DNA of 64,000 nucleotides from Sinimarinibacterium sp. NLF-5-8 (GTDB lineage Bacteria; Pseudomonadota; Gammaproteobacteria; Nevskiales; Nevskiaceae), in contig NZ_CP048030.1 of the NCBI RefSeq assembly GCF_010092425.1, positions 992,001 to 1,056,000 on the forward strand, given 5' to 3'. The notes under the pieces were generated by a model, which searched no databases, was not told where the DNA came from, and saw only the letters and a program-made list of their open reading frames with translations. The first letter of the stretch is position 1. Each line of letters begins with the position of its first letter. Position numbers and translations under genes: made by a program. Below are positions 1 through 8,039 of the stretch, in pieces.

Positions 1-339
1 GGGATGAGCCTGAAAACCGGCCTGGCGATGCTCAAGAAAGCCAAGCCCGGCATCCTGCCGCGCGCCACCCAAAAGCTGCTGCCCGAATTCGTTGAAGCGC
101 TGGATCCGCTGTATCAGACCTACAGGCAAGATCAGGGCATTGATTTTGCTGCTTTTCTGATCGCGCAAAAAAGCGCGGCGATCCGCACGCTGTTGCAGAC
201 CACCGATGCGCGGGTCGCCCAGGCCAGCCCCACCACGCAAAGCGTCTACCAGCGCCTGCGCGGCGGCGCAGAAGCGGAATTGACCGCCGCTTTTCCGGCG
301 CTGGCCGAACTTTTGGCACGCCACGTCAGGCACGGATAG
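1..339 (+). CDS. C-terminal part of a small hypothetical protein (DUF6918-like), cut by window start
   Basis: The reading frame is open from the first base of the window, and the Met at position 4 is preceded in frame by a Gly codon, so the true start probably lies upstream. The visible 111 residues are rich in Ala and Leu and look helical. The segment around KPGILPRATQKLLPEF followed by VEALDPLY resembles the C-terminal half of DUF6918-type bacterial proteins, whose function is unknown. No signal peptide, membrane segment or catalytic motif is visible. It converges on the minus-strand TPR-DUF1329 gene with only 8 bases between the stop codons. Family assignment is from memory and tentative; the coding call is firmer than the name. 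Confidence 0.55.
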   Translation, partial: GMSLKTGLAMLKKAKPGILPRATQKLLPEFVEALDPLYQTYRQDQGIDFAAFLIAQKSAAIRTLLQTTDARVAQASPTTQSVYQRLRGGAEAELTAAFPALAELLARHVRHG

Positions 340-347
340 CTTGCGAC

Positions 348-3044
348 TCATCGGCTGTAGCGCGCCTTGACCGCCGCCGGCAGAAATTCGCTGCTGCGCA
401 TGGGAATGCCATATTGCGGCGGCACGTCTTCTGACGACAGGCGGCTGGCAAAGTAGCGCCCGTCCTTGAGGTCATAGACCAGCATCGGCGCCGTATTGGC
501 AGCCTGGATGTCGTACTGCGGCAGCAAATGTCCTTCCTGAAAACGCCATAGATTGCCGCTGCGATCCTCGTTTTCAACCAGCACGATGTTCCAGCTGTCT
601 TCATCCACATAAAACGTGCGTTTGCCAAAGCTGTGTTTCTTGCCTTGCCGCTCGGTGGCCTCGATGACCCACACGCGATGCAGTTCGTAGCGCGTGGCCG
701 CCTGGTTGAAGTGCCGGGGCGTGAGCAGATCGGCATATTTGTAATGACCATCGGCAATGGCAAAGCTGTTGTAGGGAATATAAAGCTCACGCTTGCCGGC
801 CAGCTTCCACACATAACGGTCAAAATTGCCGTTGTACATATCCACCATGTCGATGAACATCAACCCTTCAGCGCCAATGAAAGGCTGGTCATAGCCCACC
901 GGCGGGATGCGCAGCATGCGCCCGATTTTGGTCAGCAGCACCCACAGCGCGCGCGGGGTTTGATCCCCATTGAGACTTTCATGCACCAAGGCCAGAAAGT
1001 CGGTGGCATGGCGTGTTTCGCCAAACCATGTCAGGTAGTACAGCAGAATGTTTTTCTGCTCCGGTTCCAGCGGTTCACGAATATTGCCGTAGCGAAAATA
1101 GACCCGTTCGGTCTGCTTGAGCAGATGCGGTTTTTTGTTGGGCGCAACCACGGCCTGGGTGGTCTGGATTTCGACCGTATCGCCACGGTAGCGGGTTCGG
1201 TGGTTCCACATGATTTCGGCGCCGGTCCGAGGCTGGATGAACGGCACGCCGAGTCTGGCGCCGCTCAGCGCATCGGGATTGAGCAACTGCGCGCGCGTGC
1301 GGTTGTCCTGGCTGGCCTGCTCGATGGCCTGCGGATAGGCCACGCTGCGCCGTGTGGTGTAAACCGGCAGTTTGTAGCTGGGATAGCGCGCCAGCAGCGC
1401 CTGATGGCCGGGGCTCAGGTTTTGCTTGTATTGCGCCATGTTGGCGGCGGTGATGGTGAACAGCGGCTGATCGCTGGCATAGGGGTTTTTGAGCCGCTGA
1501 CCGGGACGAAACCCTGCCGGCCAGTCACTGCGCCGGATACCGCCGCTGTAGGCGGGTATGCGTCCATCGGCGTTGGCGTTGGCATCGGCGCCGATGGCGG
1601 TCAAGCGCGGCACTTGCGCAGCTTGTTGCGCGGCCTGTTGCTCGGCTTGTGCGCGCGCGGCATCCACCGCCGCCTGGCTGCTGGCCTGGCCGTCGAGGGT
1701 GATGAGCGTGCCCAGTTGCGAGCCGAGCTGAATCGGTTCATCGCTGCGCTCGCGGCGGTTGGCCGCCTCGGCCAGCGCCATCTCGCGCGCGCGTCCGCTT
1801 TCCAGATAGCGGATCCACTCCCCCGCCAATCGACCCGATGCGCCCAGCGCGCGCGCCTGGGCAAACGCGGTGAGTGCGGCATCGATGTCCGCCTGCTGGT
1901 AGCGCGCCAGCCCCAGGGTCATCAGTGTGGCGGCGTCGCGCGCGCCCAGCGCCACGGCCGACTCCAGTGCCTTGGCCGCCTGCGCATATTCCTCCCGGTC
2001 CATGTGCAATTGCGCCAGTTGCTGATACAGCGGGGCACTGGGCTTGCTGGCAATGGCTTTTTCCAGTGCGGGCAGCGCCAGTGAAGATTCGCGCGCGGCC
2101 ACCCACAGGGTGGCCAAAAGATGGGCGCTGGCGCCATCGTCGGCAACCTGCTTGCGCTGGATGAATTCGGTGAGCGTGGAGGCGGCAACAAACGGCGCAC
2201 CGATTTGCGCCGTCAAGGTCACCAGTTGCAACCGTTCGGCCGGGGTTTGCAGAAAGCCCAGGCGTCCCGCCAGTTCAAATACCGCAGCCGCGCGCGCCTT
2301 GTCGCCGCTTTTGAGTGCGATTGCGGCCAGACGCAGCCAGTCATCGCGCTGGCTGGGGTCTTCTGCCAGCAGCTTTTCCAGTTCGGGCAAAGCCTCGGCA
2401 TCACGTCCGAGTGCCAGCAACGCCGCTGCCAGTGCGCGCCGCCAGGAAGGGTCGATCGCGCGCTTTTGCTGCTGCGCGCGCGCCATGCCGCGTTGCAGCA
2501 GCGGAACCGCCTGGGCATATTTTTTTTGCGCCAGGTAGGCCGATCCCAGCGCCATCAGTGATTCCACCGAGGCATCCGCCGCGCGCGTTTGCTGCTCAAG
2601 CTGCGGAATGAGCTTTTGATAATCGCCACTGCTCATGTAGACCTGTGCCAGCTGCTGACGCAGTTGCTCGGCGGCAGGACCGGACAAGGCGTTTTGGGCA
2701 ATCGCCTGCTCAAGGTATCTGGCCGCCGCAGCGGCATCGCCCTTTTGCGCCGCCTGCGCTGCCAGGTCACGCAGGATCAAAGCCTTGGCATAAGGCGTCT
2801 GCGCCGATTGCAGCAAGGCCTGCGGTGTTTGCGGGGCGGCAGGCGCGGGCACTTCGTCGAGCACCCGCACTTCACTGCGGTATTGATCCGCGCGCGCAGA
2901 ACCGGCACATAGCGCACTGCCGATGAGCAAAGCCTGAAAAACGACTGCCGCTGGTGTGCCGCAAATCCACGGCACGCCCTTGCGCCTGCCCTTTTGCCAG
3001 CGCGCGCCGATGGCGCGGATCACTCTGTCGGATCGCATCGTCAT
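348..3044 (-). CDS. TPR protein fused to a DUF1329 (LolB-like) domain, last gene of TonB2-like operon
   Basis: This 898-residue protein has a basic N-terminus and a hydrophobic stretch near residues 28-50 ending in an Ala-rich cleavage-like site, so it is probably exported to the periplasm. Residues of about 70-430 are tandem TPR-like helical pairs (for example ALGSAYLAQKKYAQAVPLLQ). A Gln/Ala-rich linker follows. From about residue 480 to the end is a DUF1329 domain, recognisable by NADGRIPAYSGGI, PLFTITAANMAQYKQNLSPG and GAEIMWNHRTRYRG. DUF1329 proteins normally stand alone as exported proteins of about 400-450 residues, have a LolA/LolB-like fold and often accompany DUF1302 barrels. In Vibrio TonB2 loci a separate TPR gene follows tonB2; here that position holds the fusion. 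Its start overlaps the tonB stop by an ATGA, so translation is probably coupled. The function of the fusion is unknown. Confidence 0.85.
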   Translation of the reverse strand: MTMRSDRVIRAIGARWQKGRRKGVPWICGTPAAVVFQALLIGSALCAGSARADQYRSEVRVLDEVPAPAAPQTPQALLQSAQTPYAKALILRDLAAQAAQKGDAAAAARYLEQAIAQNALSGPAAEQLRQQLAQVYMSSGDYQKLIPQLEQQTRAADASVESLMALGSAYLAQKKYAQAVPLLQRGMARAQQQKRAIDPSWRRALAAALLALGRDAEALPELEKLLAEDPSQRDDWLRLAAIALKSGDKARAAAVFELAGRLGFLQTPAERLQLVTLTAQIGAPFVAASTLTEFIQRKQVADDGASAHLLATLWVAARESSLALPALEKAIASKPSAPLYQQLAQLHMDREEYAQAAKALESAVALGARDAATLMTLGLARYQQADIDAALTAFAQARALGASGRLAGEWIRYLESGRAREMALAEAANRRERSDEPIQLGSQLGTLITLDGQASSQAAVDAARAQAEQQAAQQAAQVPRLTAIGADANANADGRIPAYSGGIRRSDWPAGFRPGQRLKNPYASDQPLFTITAANMAQYKQNLSPGHQALLARYPSYKLPVYTTRRSVAYPQAIEQASQDNRTRAQLLNPDALSGARLGVPFIQPRTGAEIMWNHRTRYRGDTVEIQTTQAVVAPNKKPHLLKQTERVYFRYGNIREPLEPEQKNILLYYLTWFGETRHATDFLALVHESLNGDQTPRALWVLLTKIGRMLRIPPVGYDQPFIGAEGLMFIDMVDMYNGNFDRYVWKLAGKRELYIPYNSFAIADGHYKYADLLTPRHFNQAATRYELHRVWVIEATERQGKKHSFGKRTFYVDEDSWNIVLVENEDRSGNLWRFQEGHLLPQYDIQAANTAPMLVYDLKDGRYFASRLSSEDVPPQYGIPMRSSEFLPAAVKARYSR

Positions 3045-3757
3045 TGCCAGTTGTAGGCGCAGTCGGCCGGGTCCATTTCGACCCGTTGCTTGACTTCGCT
3101 GGCCTTGGGCATGCGGGGATAGAGCCAGTGCCCGACGCTTTCGATCGCGGCGGCCTCGAACACGCCTTTGGGATCGGCATCGATCAAGCGCACATTGCTC
3201 ACTTTACCGCTGGGCAACACCACGAATACCACCTCGACCCAGCCCCGAATCTTCTGTGCGCAAGCCCACTCCGGCATCTGCGGGCGCGCGGTAGACAGTG
3301 GAATCAATTTTTTGCCAACAAAGCCCTGCCCGATGCCATAACCGCTACCACCGCCATTGCCATTGCCGCCTGCCCCCGATCCGGCAAACCCGCCAAACGC
3401 CCCGCCACTGCCGAGCCTGAGTCCGCCACTGGCCGCCGCTGCGGGTAATTTGATGCTGCTGATATCCAGCGGCAGTGCGCTGATGGCAGGCGCGGCGATC
3501 GCCGGCAGATCCGGACGCGCCAGCGACGGCGGCGCTGCCGGCGGCGGTGGCGGCGCGGCGTCAAGGCTGGCCATATCCGTCGTCTGCTGCTGCGTGTCGG
3601 GGGGTGGCTTGATCACCGCCACGTCATGCAGCAGCCGTGGCGCTTCCGGCGGCGCCGGTGGCGGACGGATCAACCATTCCATCAGCAAAAACAGCAGCAA
3701 TGCGACCAGCACCGCCAGTGGCGGCGTCCCTATCCAGCGCAGCGCAGCGGGGGTCAC
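3041..3757 (-). CDS. tonB: TonB-family energy transducer
   Basis: The 238-residue protein has a short cytoplasmic N-terminus, one membrane helix at about residues 13-31, a Pro-rich stretch with PPPAPPEAP and PPPPPAAPP, a Gly-rich spacer around residues 110-145, and a C-terminal TonB domain from about 160 (WVEVVFVVLPSGKV, then AAIESVGHWLYPRM). TonB carries proton-motive energy from ExbB/ExbD to outer-membrane receptors. The Gly-rich spacer replaces the usual long Pro/Lys region and suggests a flexible reach. Two Cys residues (in PEWACAQ and PADCAYNW) flank the TonB domain and could form a disulfide. It overlaps both neighbours by 4 bases. There is no TonB-dependent receptor gene in the window; the only barrel candidate in the operon is the DUF1302 protein. 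Confidence 0.88.
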   Translation of the reverse strand: MTPAALRWIGTPPLAVLVALLLFLLMEWLIRPPPAPPEAPRLLHDVAVIKPPPDTQQQTTDMASLDAAPPPPPAAPPSLARPDLPAIAAPAISALPLDISSIKLPAAAASGGLRLGSGGAFGGFAGSGAGGNGNGGGSGYGIGQGFVGKKLIPLSTARPQMPEWACAQKIRGWVEVVFVVLPSGKVSNVRLIDADPKGVFEAAAIESVGHWLYPRMPKASEVKQRVEMDPADCAYNWQ

Positions 3758-4065
3758 GGGGTGGTCACCACGGTGACGTGCTGCAAGTTCCGGGCGTGCA
3801 GCATCTGCATCAAAGCCACCAACTCGGTGCTGGGCTGATGGGCATCAACCTGGATGACGATCGGCTGCGCCGTGTCCATCCTGGACAGCTCATGCTGCCA
3901 CGCCGACCAGCTCAACGGTTGACCGTTGACGCGCAGTTGATCGGCACTGATCAGCACCACGCGCAAAGGCTGTGGCGGCTGCCACTGCCGCCATCCCCAG
4001 ACCAGCAGCACCGGCAGCAGCAGCGCATACAGCCAGAGTCGCAGTTTGACCGCGCTGCGCATCAC
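3754..4065 (-). CDS. short ExbD-like protein lacking the membrane aspartate
   Basis: This 103-residue protein has one membrane helix at about residues 8-25 followed by a small periplasmic domain (VVLISADQLRVNGQPLSW, then PIVIQVDAHQPSTELVALM and HARNLQHVTVVTT) that follows the ExbD/TolR periplasmic pattern of strand, helix, strand. Unlike a functional ExbD, the helix carries no acidic residue, so it probably cannot take part directly in proton translocation. It lies between exbD and tonB with ATGA overlaps on both sides. It may be a structural subunit that pairs with the full ExbD, or an adaptor to TonB. The ExbD resemblance is from pattern recognition and was not tested by a search. Confidence 0.7.
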   Translation of the reverse strand: MMRSAVKLRLWLYALLLPVLLVWGWRQWQPPQPLRVVLISADQLRVNGQPLSWSAWQHELSRMDTAQPIVIQVDAHQPSTELVALMQMLHARNLQHVTVVTTP

Positions 4066-4466
4066 GGCTGCTCAGCGGCCACGGCGACGTCGCGTACCCC
4101 GGCAAGGCGCGCCTGATCCATCACTTGCACCATCAGCCCGGCTTTGGCATCACGATCGGCTTGCACCACCACGGCGGCCTGCGGGTGCTCGCTCCTGCGT
4201 TTGCGAATCAGCCCCCGCAGCGCGCGCGCATCGACCTTTTGCCCATCCATCCACACCTCGCCGCTGGCAGAAACAGCAATCAGGATGCTGTTCTGTTCTT
4301 GTTTGCTGGCGGTTTCGGCAGCGGGGCGATTGATTTCAATGCCGGCCTCGCGCACGAAGCTGGTGGTGACGATGAAGAAAATCAGCATGATGAAAATCAC
4401 GTCGAGCATCGGCGTCAGGTCAATGCCGGTGTCGTCACCCGGGGCGGCATGGCGGCGCACTTTCAT
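4062..4466 (-). CDS. exbD: ExbD-type biopolymer transport protein
   Basis: This 134-residue protein matches the ExbD/TolR family. A short cytoplasmic tail is followed by a membrane helix at about residues 20-38 with the proton-carrying Asp at residue 22 in the motif LTPMLDVIFIMLIFF. The periplasmic domain begins after IEINRP and contains the usual VVVQADRDAKAGLMVQVMDQAR segment near the C-terminus. With ExbB it forms the inner-membrane proton channel that energises TonB. It overlaps exbB upstream and the short ExbD-like gene downstream, each by 4 bases, so stoichiometric coupled expression is likely. Confidence 0.92.
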   Translation of the reverse strand: MKVRRHAAPGDDTGIDLTPMLDVIFIMLIFFIVTTSFVREAGIEINRPAAETASKQEQNSILIAVSASGEVWMDGQKVDARALRGLIRKRRSEHPQAAVVVQADRDAKAGLMVQVMDQARLAGVRDVAVAAEQP

Positions 4467-5014
4467 GGCGCGGCTCCGGCAAAGGTCAGGGTATCGCTGA
4501 GGCGTTCGGTTTCAACCTTGACCTTTTTGCGGAAGCGGTTGATCGACAGCAACCCCGACAGCCCGACGATCATGCCGGCCATGGTCGGAATCGTCGCGCG
4601 CGAGACTCCGGCCGCCATCGCGCGCGCATCAGAAGTGCCTTGCAGCGCGATCACATCAAAAATCTCGATCATGCCGGTGACGGTGCCCAGCAACCCCAGC
4701 AGCGGGCACATGGAAATCAGCATCTGGATCAGTGGCAGGGTTGCGCCGAGGGCGCCGTTTTGCTTGCTCACCAGTGCCTCACGCACACGCCGCGCAATCC
4801 AGGAGCGATGTTCAGGGCGCGCGCGCCACAGCTGCTGCACCTGGCTGCGGCGCTGCGGCCACAGGCGATAAAAGAACCAGTACCGTTCGAGAATCAGTGT
4901 CCACAGCGCCACCGCAGCGGCAAAAATCCACCACAGCACCCAACCGCCCGCAGCCATGAATTGCTGCAGGGTCTGCAATGCAAAAAACTGGCCGAACAGA
5001 TTGCCGCTATCCAC
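4463..5014 (-). CDS. exbB: ExbB/TolQ-type proton channel protein
   Basis: This 183-residue MotA/TolQ/ExbB protein has a first membrane helix at about residues 20-40 (WVLWWIFAAAVALWTLIL), a cytoplasmic part with RSWIARRVREA, and a conserved pair of helices containing MCPLLGLLGTVTGMIEIFDVI and GMIVGLSGLLSINRF. These carry the family's channel-lining residues. It is shorter than E. coli ExbB (about 244 residues) and matches the compact ExbB2 type of TonB2 systems. It overlaps the upstream TtpC-like gene by 8 bases and exbD downstream by 4. Confidence 0.9.
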   Translation of the reverse strand: MDSGNLFGQFFALQTLQQFMAAGGWVLWWIFAAAVALWTLILERYWFFYRLWPQRRSQVQQLWRARPEHRSWIARRVREALVSKQNGALGATLPLIQMLISMCPLLGLLGTVTGMIEIFDVIALQGTSDARAMAAGVSRATIPTMAGMIVGLSGLLSINRFRKKVKVETERLSDTLTFAGAAP

Positions 5015-6383
5015 GCGCGCCCTCCAGCCGCTCGGCCAGCAGGCGTGCGGACTGCTCGTCCATGACCTGCACGATGCTGCGCGCGCGGGTGGCCAGCAGA
5101 CCGTTCAGGAACAGCAGCGGCAGCGCCACGCTCAGCCCCTGCACCGTGGTCACCAGCGCCTGCGAAATCCCATCGGCCATCAAGCGCGGATCGCCGGAAC
5201 CAAACATGGTGATGGCCTGAAAAGTGACGATCATGCCGGTCACCGTGCCCAGCAGCCCCAGCAGCGGCGCGGCTGCGATGAACAGCTTGAGGATGGATTG
5301 CGCGCGCTCCAGCGGCGGGGTTTCACGCAGCACCGCCTCGGAGAGTTTGAGTTCCAGCAATTCAGGGTCATCGTCCTGCCCCTGGGTGTCGCGCGCAAAG
5401 GCGTGCATCAATCGACCCAGAGGGTTGTCCTCATGCGGTGTCAGCAGGTTTTTGATTTGCGCGCGCACGCGGCGATGCACCAGCTCCAGATAACTCATCT
5501 GCAACAGGGCGATCACCAGGCCCGCGGCACCGATGACAAGGATGACGTAACCGACCAGCCCCCCCTGGTGAATGCGTTCGATCCACCCCGGTTTTTCACC
5601 TTCCAGTCGCAGCAGACTGCCACGCGAAGGGTCCACCAGCGCCTCGGCCACGCCGCCATCGGTGTCGCTACCGGCCTTGGCAAACGCGCGCGCGGTGGCT
5701 TGCAGACTGCGGCTGGGCTGTCGGGCAAGTGCGGTCAGCATCCGCCCCTGATCGCTGGGGGTCAGGTATTCGCCGTCGGCAAAAGCGGTAAATGCGCCGA
5801 CGCGTACCACGTCGGCGCGGCGACGCACGCCGCTGGCATCGACAATCTCGGCCTCAAAGCGCGCGACCTTGCCGTTTTCGGCCATCTCCTGGGTCAGCGT
5901 AAACCACAGGGTTTCCAGCTCATTGAAGCTGGGCAGTCCGCGACCATCGGCCAGTGCGTCAAAAAATTCGATGCGCTCGGGAAATTGCGCCGTCAGCATC
6001 GAATCGGCTGCTTGCGCGCGCAGTTCGGCCGCCAGCTCGCGCACGCTGCTGGCCACCTGAACGTAATCTCCGGCACGGGTCTTGAGTTGCTCCCTGAGCG
6101 CCGTGATCTGCTGCTTTTGCGTTTCAAAACGCGCGCGCACGCCATCGGCCTGTTTGCGGATCACCGCCAATTCGCGCTCGGCCTGCTGCAACAGCGCCGC
6201 TTGCTCATTGCGATTTTTGACAAAGCGCTGTTCGCGCGCCGCGTCGATGCGCGCGGTTTCTGTTTGCCCTTGCTGGATTTGCTGGAGCAGCGCATCCATG
6301 CCGCCGGGCGATGCTGCCTGTGCCGTGCCGATCAGCACGGTGGCGCACAGCAGCGCGCGCAAAACGATTGGCATGAGGTTCAT
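5007..6383 (-). CDS. TtpC-like large ExbB-family protein with periplasmic coiled coil
   Basis: The 458-residue protein starts with a signal peptide (about residues 1-23, ending AQAA). A Gln/Glu-rich coiled coil spans about residues 30-115 and a periplasmic domain runs to about 265. A MotA/TolQ/ExbB domain follows, with a helix at about 275-300 (GYVILVIGAAGLVIALLQ) and the channel motif APLLGLLGTVTGMIVTF. This architecture matches TtpC of the Vibrio TonB2 system, which is needed in addition to ExbB2-ExbD2-TonB2. Its place between the DUF3450 gene and exbB reproduces the Vibrio order. I leave the symbol empty because the identity rests on architecture and context, not on a search. Confidence 0.85.
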   Translation of the reverse strand: MNLMPIVLRALLCATVLIGTAQAASPGGMDALLQQIQQGQTETARIDAAREQRFVKNRNEQAALLQQAERELAVIRKQADGVRARFETQKQQITALREQLKTRAGDYVQVASSVRELAAELRAQAADSMLTAQFPERIEFFDALADGRGLPSFNELETLWFTLTQEMAENGKVARFEAEIVDASGVRRRADVVRVGAFTAFADGEYLTPSDQGRMLTALARQPSRSLQATARAFAKAGSDTDGGVAEALVDPSRGSLLRLEGEKPGWIERIHQGGLVGYVILVIGAAGLVIALLQMSYLELVHRRVRAQIKNLLTPHEDNPLGRLMHAFARDTQGQDDDPELLELKLSEAVLRETPPLERAQSILKLFIAAAPLLGLLGTVTGMIVTFQAITMFGSGDPRLMADGISQALVTTVQGLSVALPLLFLNGLLATRARSIVQVMDEQSARLLAERLEGARG

Positions 6384-7174
6384 TGGTCGGCTCCGCTGCT
6401 GAAGCGGGTGGCCACGGGCACCGGCAGGCGCAGCAAATCGGCGGTGGCAGTTTCACGCGCAATGCGCAGCCCACGCTGAACCTCGCTTTGGTAGCGGTGG
6501 GGCAAGGCCTGCCATTTCTGGTTGGCGGCATCCCAGCGCAGGCCACTTTTGCCATCCAGCCCGAGGGCAAACAACGCGGTGCGTCCGACCCGGAGCTGAT
6601 CCATCACGCGACCTTCGATCTCGACCCTTTCGATGCCAAGCGTGTGGCCGTAATCGACCTCGATCCGATAGGCATCGAGGATGCGTTTGAACTTTTCGGC
6701 GTTGCCGATCTCGGCATCAGCCATCATGTGTTTCAACTCGGCAATCCGGGCATTGCGCTCATCACTCAAAAACGGCAGGTCGAGCGCAACGAACCGGGTC
6801 AGTGAATCAATCATTTTGAGCATCAGCGGCAGCAGCTCCCGATCCACCCGCTCCATTTCATCAATCTGCCGTTGCAGGGTTTCACGATCGGCCTGCTGTG
6901 CATCGGTGAGCGTACCGATCTGTTCGACGTAAACCTTGAGCTGCTGTGCTTGCCAGACGGCTGCACGATAGCGCTCCAGCATCCCCCGGGTCTGCTCGTC
7001 GAGGGCATTGACACGCTGCTGGGATTGCACCGCGCGCTGCTGGCTTTGCTGGACACCTGCAATGGCGCGCTGCACCGGCGCAGGCGCGGTTTGTGCCAAC
7101 GCTGCCGGCATCCCGCACCCCAGCAAACAGGGGACGATCAAAGCCCGCACCGCCCATGACTTAACCCTGCGCAC
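6380..7174 (-). CDS. DUF3450 periplasmic coiled-coil protein of TonB2-type system
   Basis: The 264-residue protein has a signal peptide (about residues 1-28, with LLGCGMPAALAQ). The Cys in it is not in a clear lipobox. Next comes a long coiled coil of about residues 35-115 rich in Gln and Leu, then a conserved block with LLPLMLKMIDSLTRFVALDLPFL and YRIEVDYGHTLG, typical of DUF3450. Members are encoded immediately upstream of TtpC in Vibrio TonB2 operons. The biochemical role is unknown; a periplasmic scaffold for the motor is plausible. Its first 14 bases overlap the end of the hydrolase gene, which ties the TonB module to the upstream genes. Confidence 0.85.
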   Translation of the reverse strand: MRRVKSWAVRALIVPCLLGCGMPAALAQTAPAPVQRAIAGVQQSQQRAVQSQQRVNALDEQTRGMLERYRAAVWQAQQLKVYVEQIGTLTDAQQADRETLQRQIDEMERVDRELLPLMLKMIDSLTRFVALDLPFLSDERNARIAELKHMMADAEIGNAEKFKRILDAYRIEVDYGHTLGIERVEIEGRVMDQLRVGRTALFALGLDGKSGLRWDAANQKWQALPHRYQSEVQRGLRIARETATADLLRLPVPVATRFSSGADQ

Positions 7175-7952
7175 GGTGCTGCTCCCGACGTTGGATCGGC
7201 CATAGCCAGCTGCAAATTCCGTGCATCATTTCCTCCGTTTGATCATCGTCGATGACCCAATGCCCACGATCGGGGTAGATACGCTGGGTTGCGTGGGCGT
7301 GACGTGTGGCGATCTTACGCACGACGCTGCGAGGTGTCAGCCGGTCGCGTTCGCAACTGACCACGTAGACCGGGCAATGGACATCGCTGGCAGGCGCGGC
7401 AGCGGCGCGGGAAAAATCCAGCCACCAGAACGCAATCTCGGCAATTGCACGCCCGGATTCATGAACCAGCGTCTCGTAGAGTGGCCGATGACGCTCAGAC
7501 GGCAGGCCAGGAAACAGTGAAAGCACGGCGCGCTCAAAGCGGGGCTTGTAGGCACGCCGCCAGAAGGCGCCACTGGCCATCCACGGTGCAAAAGCGGCGA
7601 TCGTCGAACCGCTCAGGCCGTTGATCCCGGATGGCGGTGCGGGCGTCAATAACACCAGTGCCAGTGGATCGATCCGGGCCGCCAGTTGCTGGGCCAACAG
7701 GCCGCCCATCGAATGTCCGATCAGGATCGGGCGTTCAGTAAAAGCCTGTGCGGCGATCTGCGCCTGCAAATCATCGAGATAGTCCGCCAGTCCCAGTCTG
7801 GCGACGCGCAGAGGCTGATCCGTTGATGGCTCATGCCCCAGCAGCGTTGGTGCAAAGCAGTGATAGCCGCGCCCGGTGAGCAGATCATTGACGCGCTGCC
7901 AGCTTGCGCCGGTGCACCACATGCCATGAATCAGGATAACCGGTGTCGTCAT
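7161..7952 (-). CDS. alpha/beta hydrolase (esterase/lipase-like)
   Basis: The 263-residue protein has the alpha/beta-hydrolase fold. HGMW near residue 9 is the oxyanion-hole loop, the nucleophile elbow is GHSMGG with Ser81, and the likely triad partners are Asp203 (CERDRLTP) and His231 (DRGHWV). No signal peptide is visible, so it is probably cytoplasmic. The substrate is not evident; an ester or thioester of a hydrophobic compound would suit the operon. Its 3' end overlaps the DUF3450 start by 14 bases. It is separated from the upstream gene by 87 bases holding a hairpin that covers its ribosome-binding site. Haloalkane dehalogenase, epoxide hydrolase or simple esterase cannot be told apart here. 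Confidence 0.85.
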   Translation of the reverse strand: MTTPVILIHGMWCTGASWQRVNDLLTGRGYHCFAPTLLGHEPSTDQPLRVARLGLADYLDDLQAQIAAQAFTERPILIGHSMGGLLAQQLAARIDPLALVLLTPAPPSGINGLSGSTIAAFAPWMASGAFWRRAYKPRFERAVLSLFPGLPSERHRPLYETLVHESGRAIAEIAFWWLDFSRAAAAPASDVHCPVYVVSCERDRLTPRSVVRKIATRHAHATQRIYPDRGHWVIDDDQTEEMMHGICSWLWPIQRREQHRAQG

Positions 7953-7956
7953 CTGC

Positions 7957-7980
7957 GCCGCCTCGGTTCAAGGAGGCGGC
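7957..7980 (-). promoter_or_regulatory. hairpin enclosing the hydrolase ribosome-binding site
   Basis: On the minus strand GCCGCCTC pairs perfectly with GAGGCGGC across an 8-base loop, and the 3' arm contains the GAGG Shine-Dalgarno-like sequence located 8 bases before the hydrolase ATG. No U-tract follows, so it is more likely a translational control element or processing site than a terminator. Confidence 0.45.
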
Positions 7981-8039
7981 CAGTGTAAGCAGTTGCGGGA
8001 CGGCTCAACACACCCATCCGCAGTAACAGATCAATAGCC

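Noticed and set aside
633-2084. Long plus-strand open frame opposite the TPR-DUF1329 gene
   Set aside because: It is antisense to clear TPR and DUF1329 coding, has atypical His/Arg/Gln-rich composition and no domain; a GC-driven shadow.
4956-6479. 507-codon plus-strand frame opposite the TtpC-like gene
   Set aside because: Mirror of a conserved ExbB-family gene; the translation is low-complexity His/Gln/Arg with no family features.
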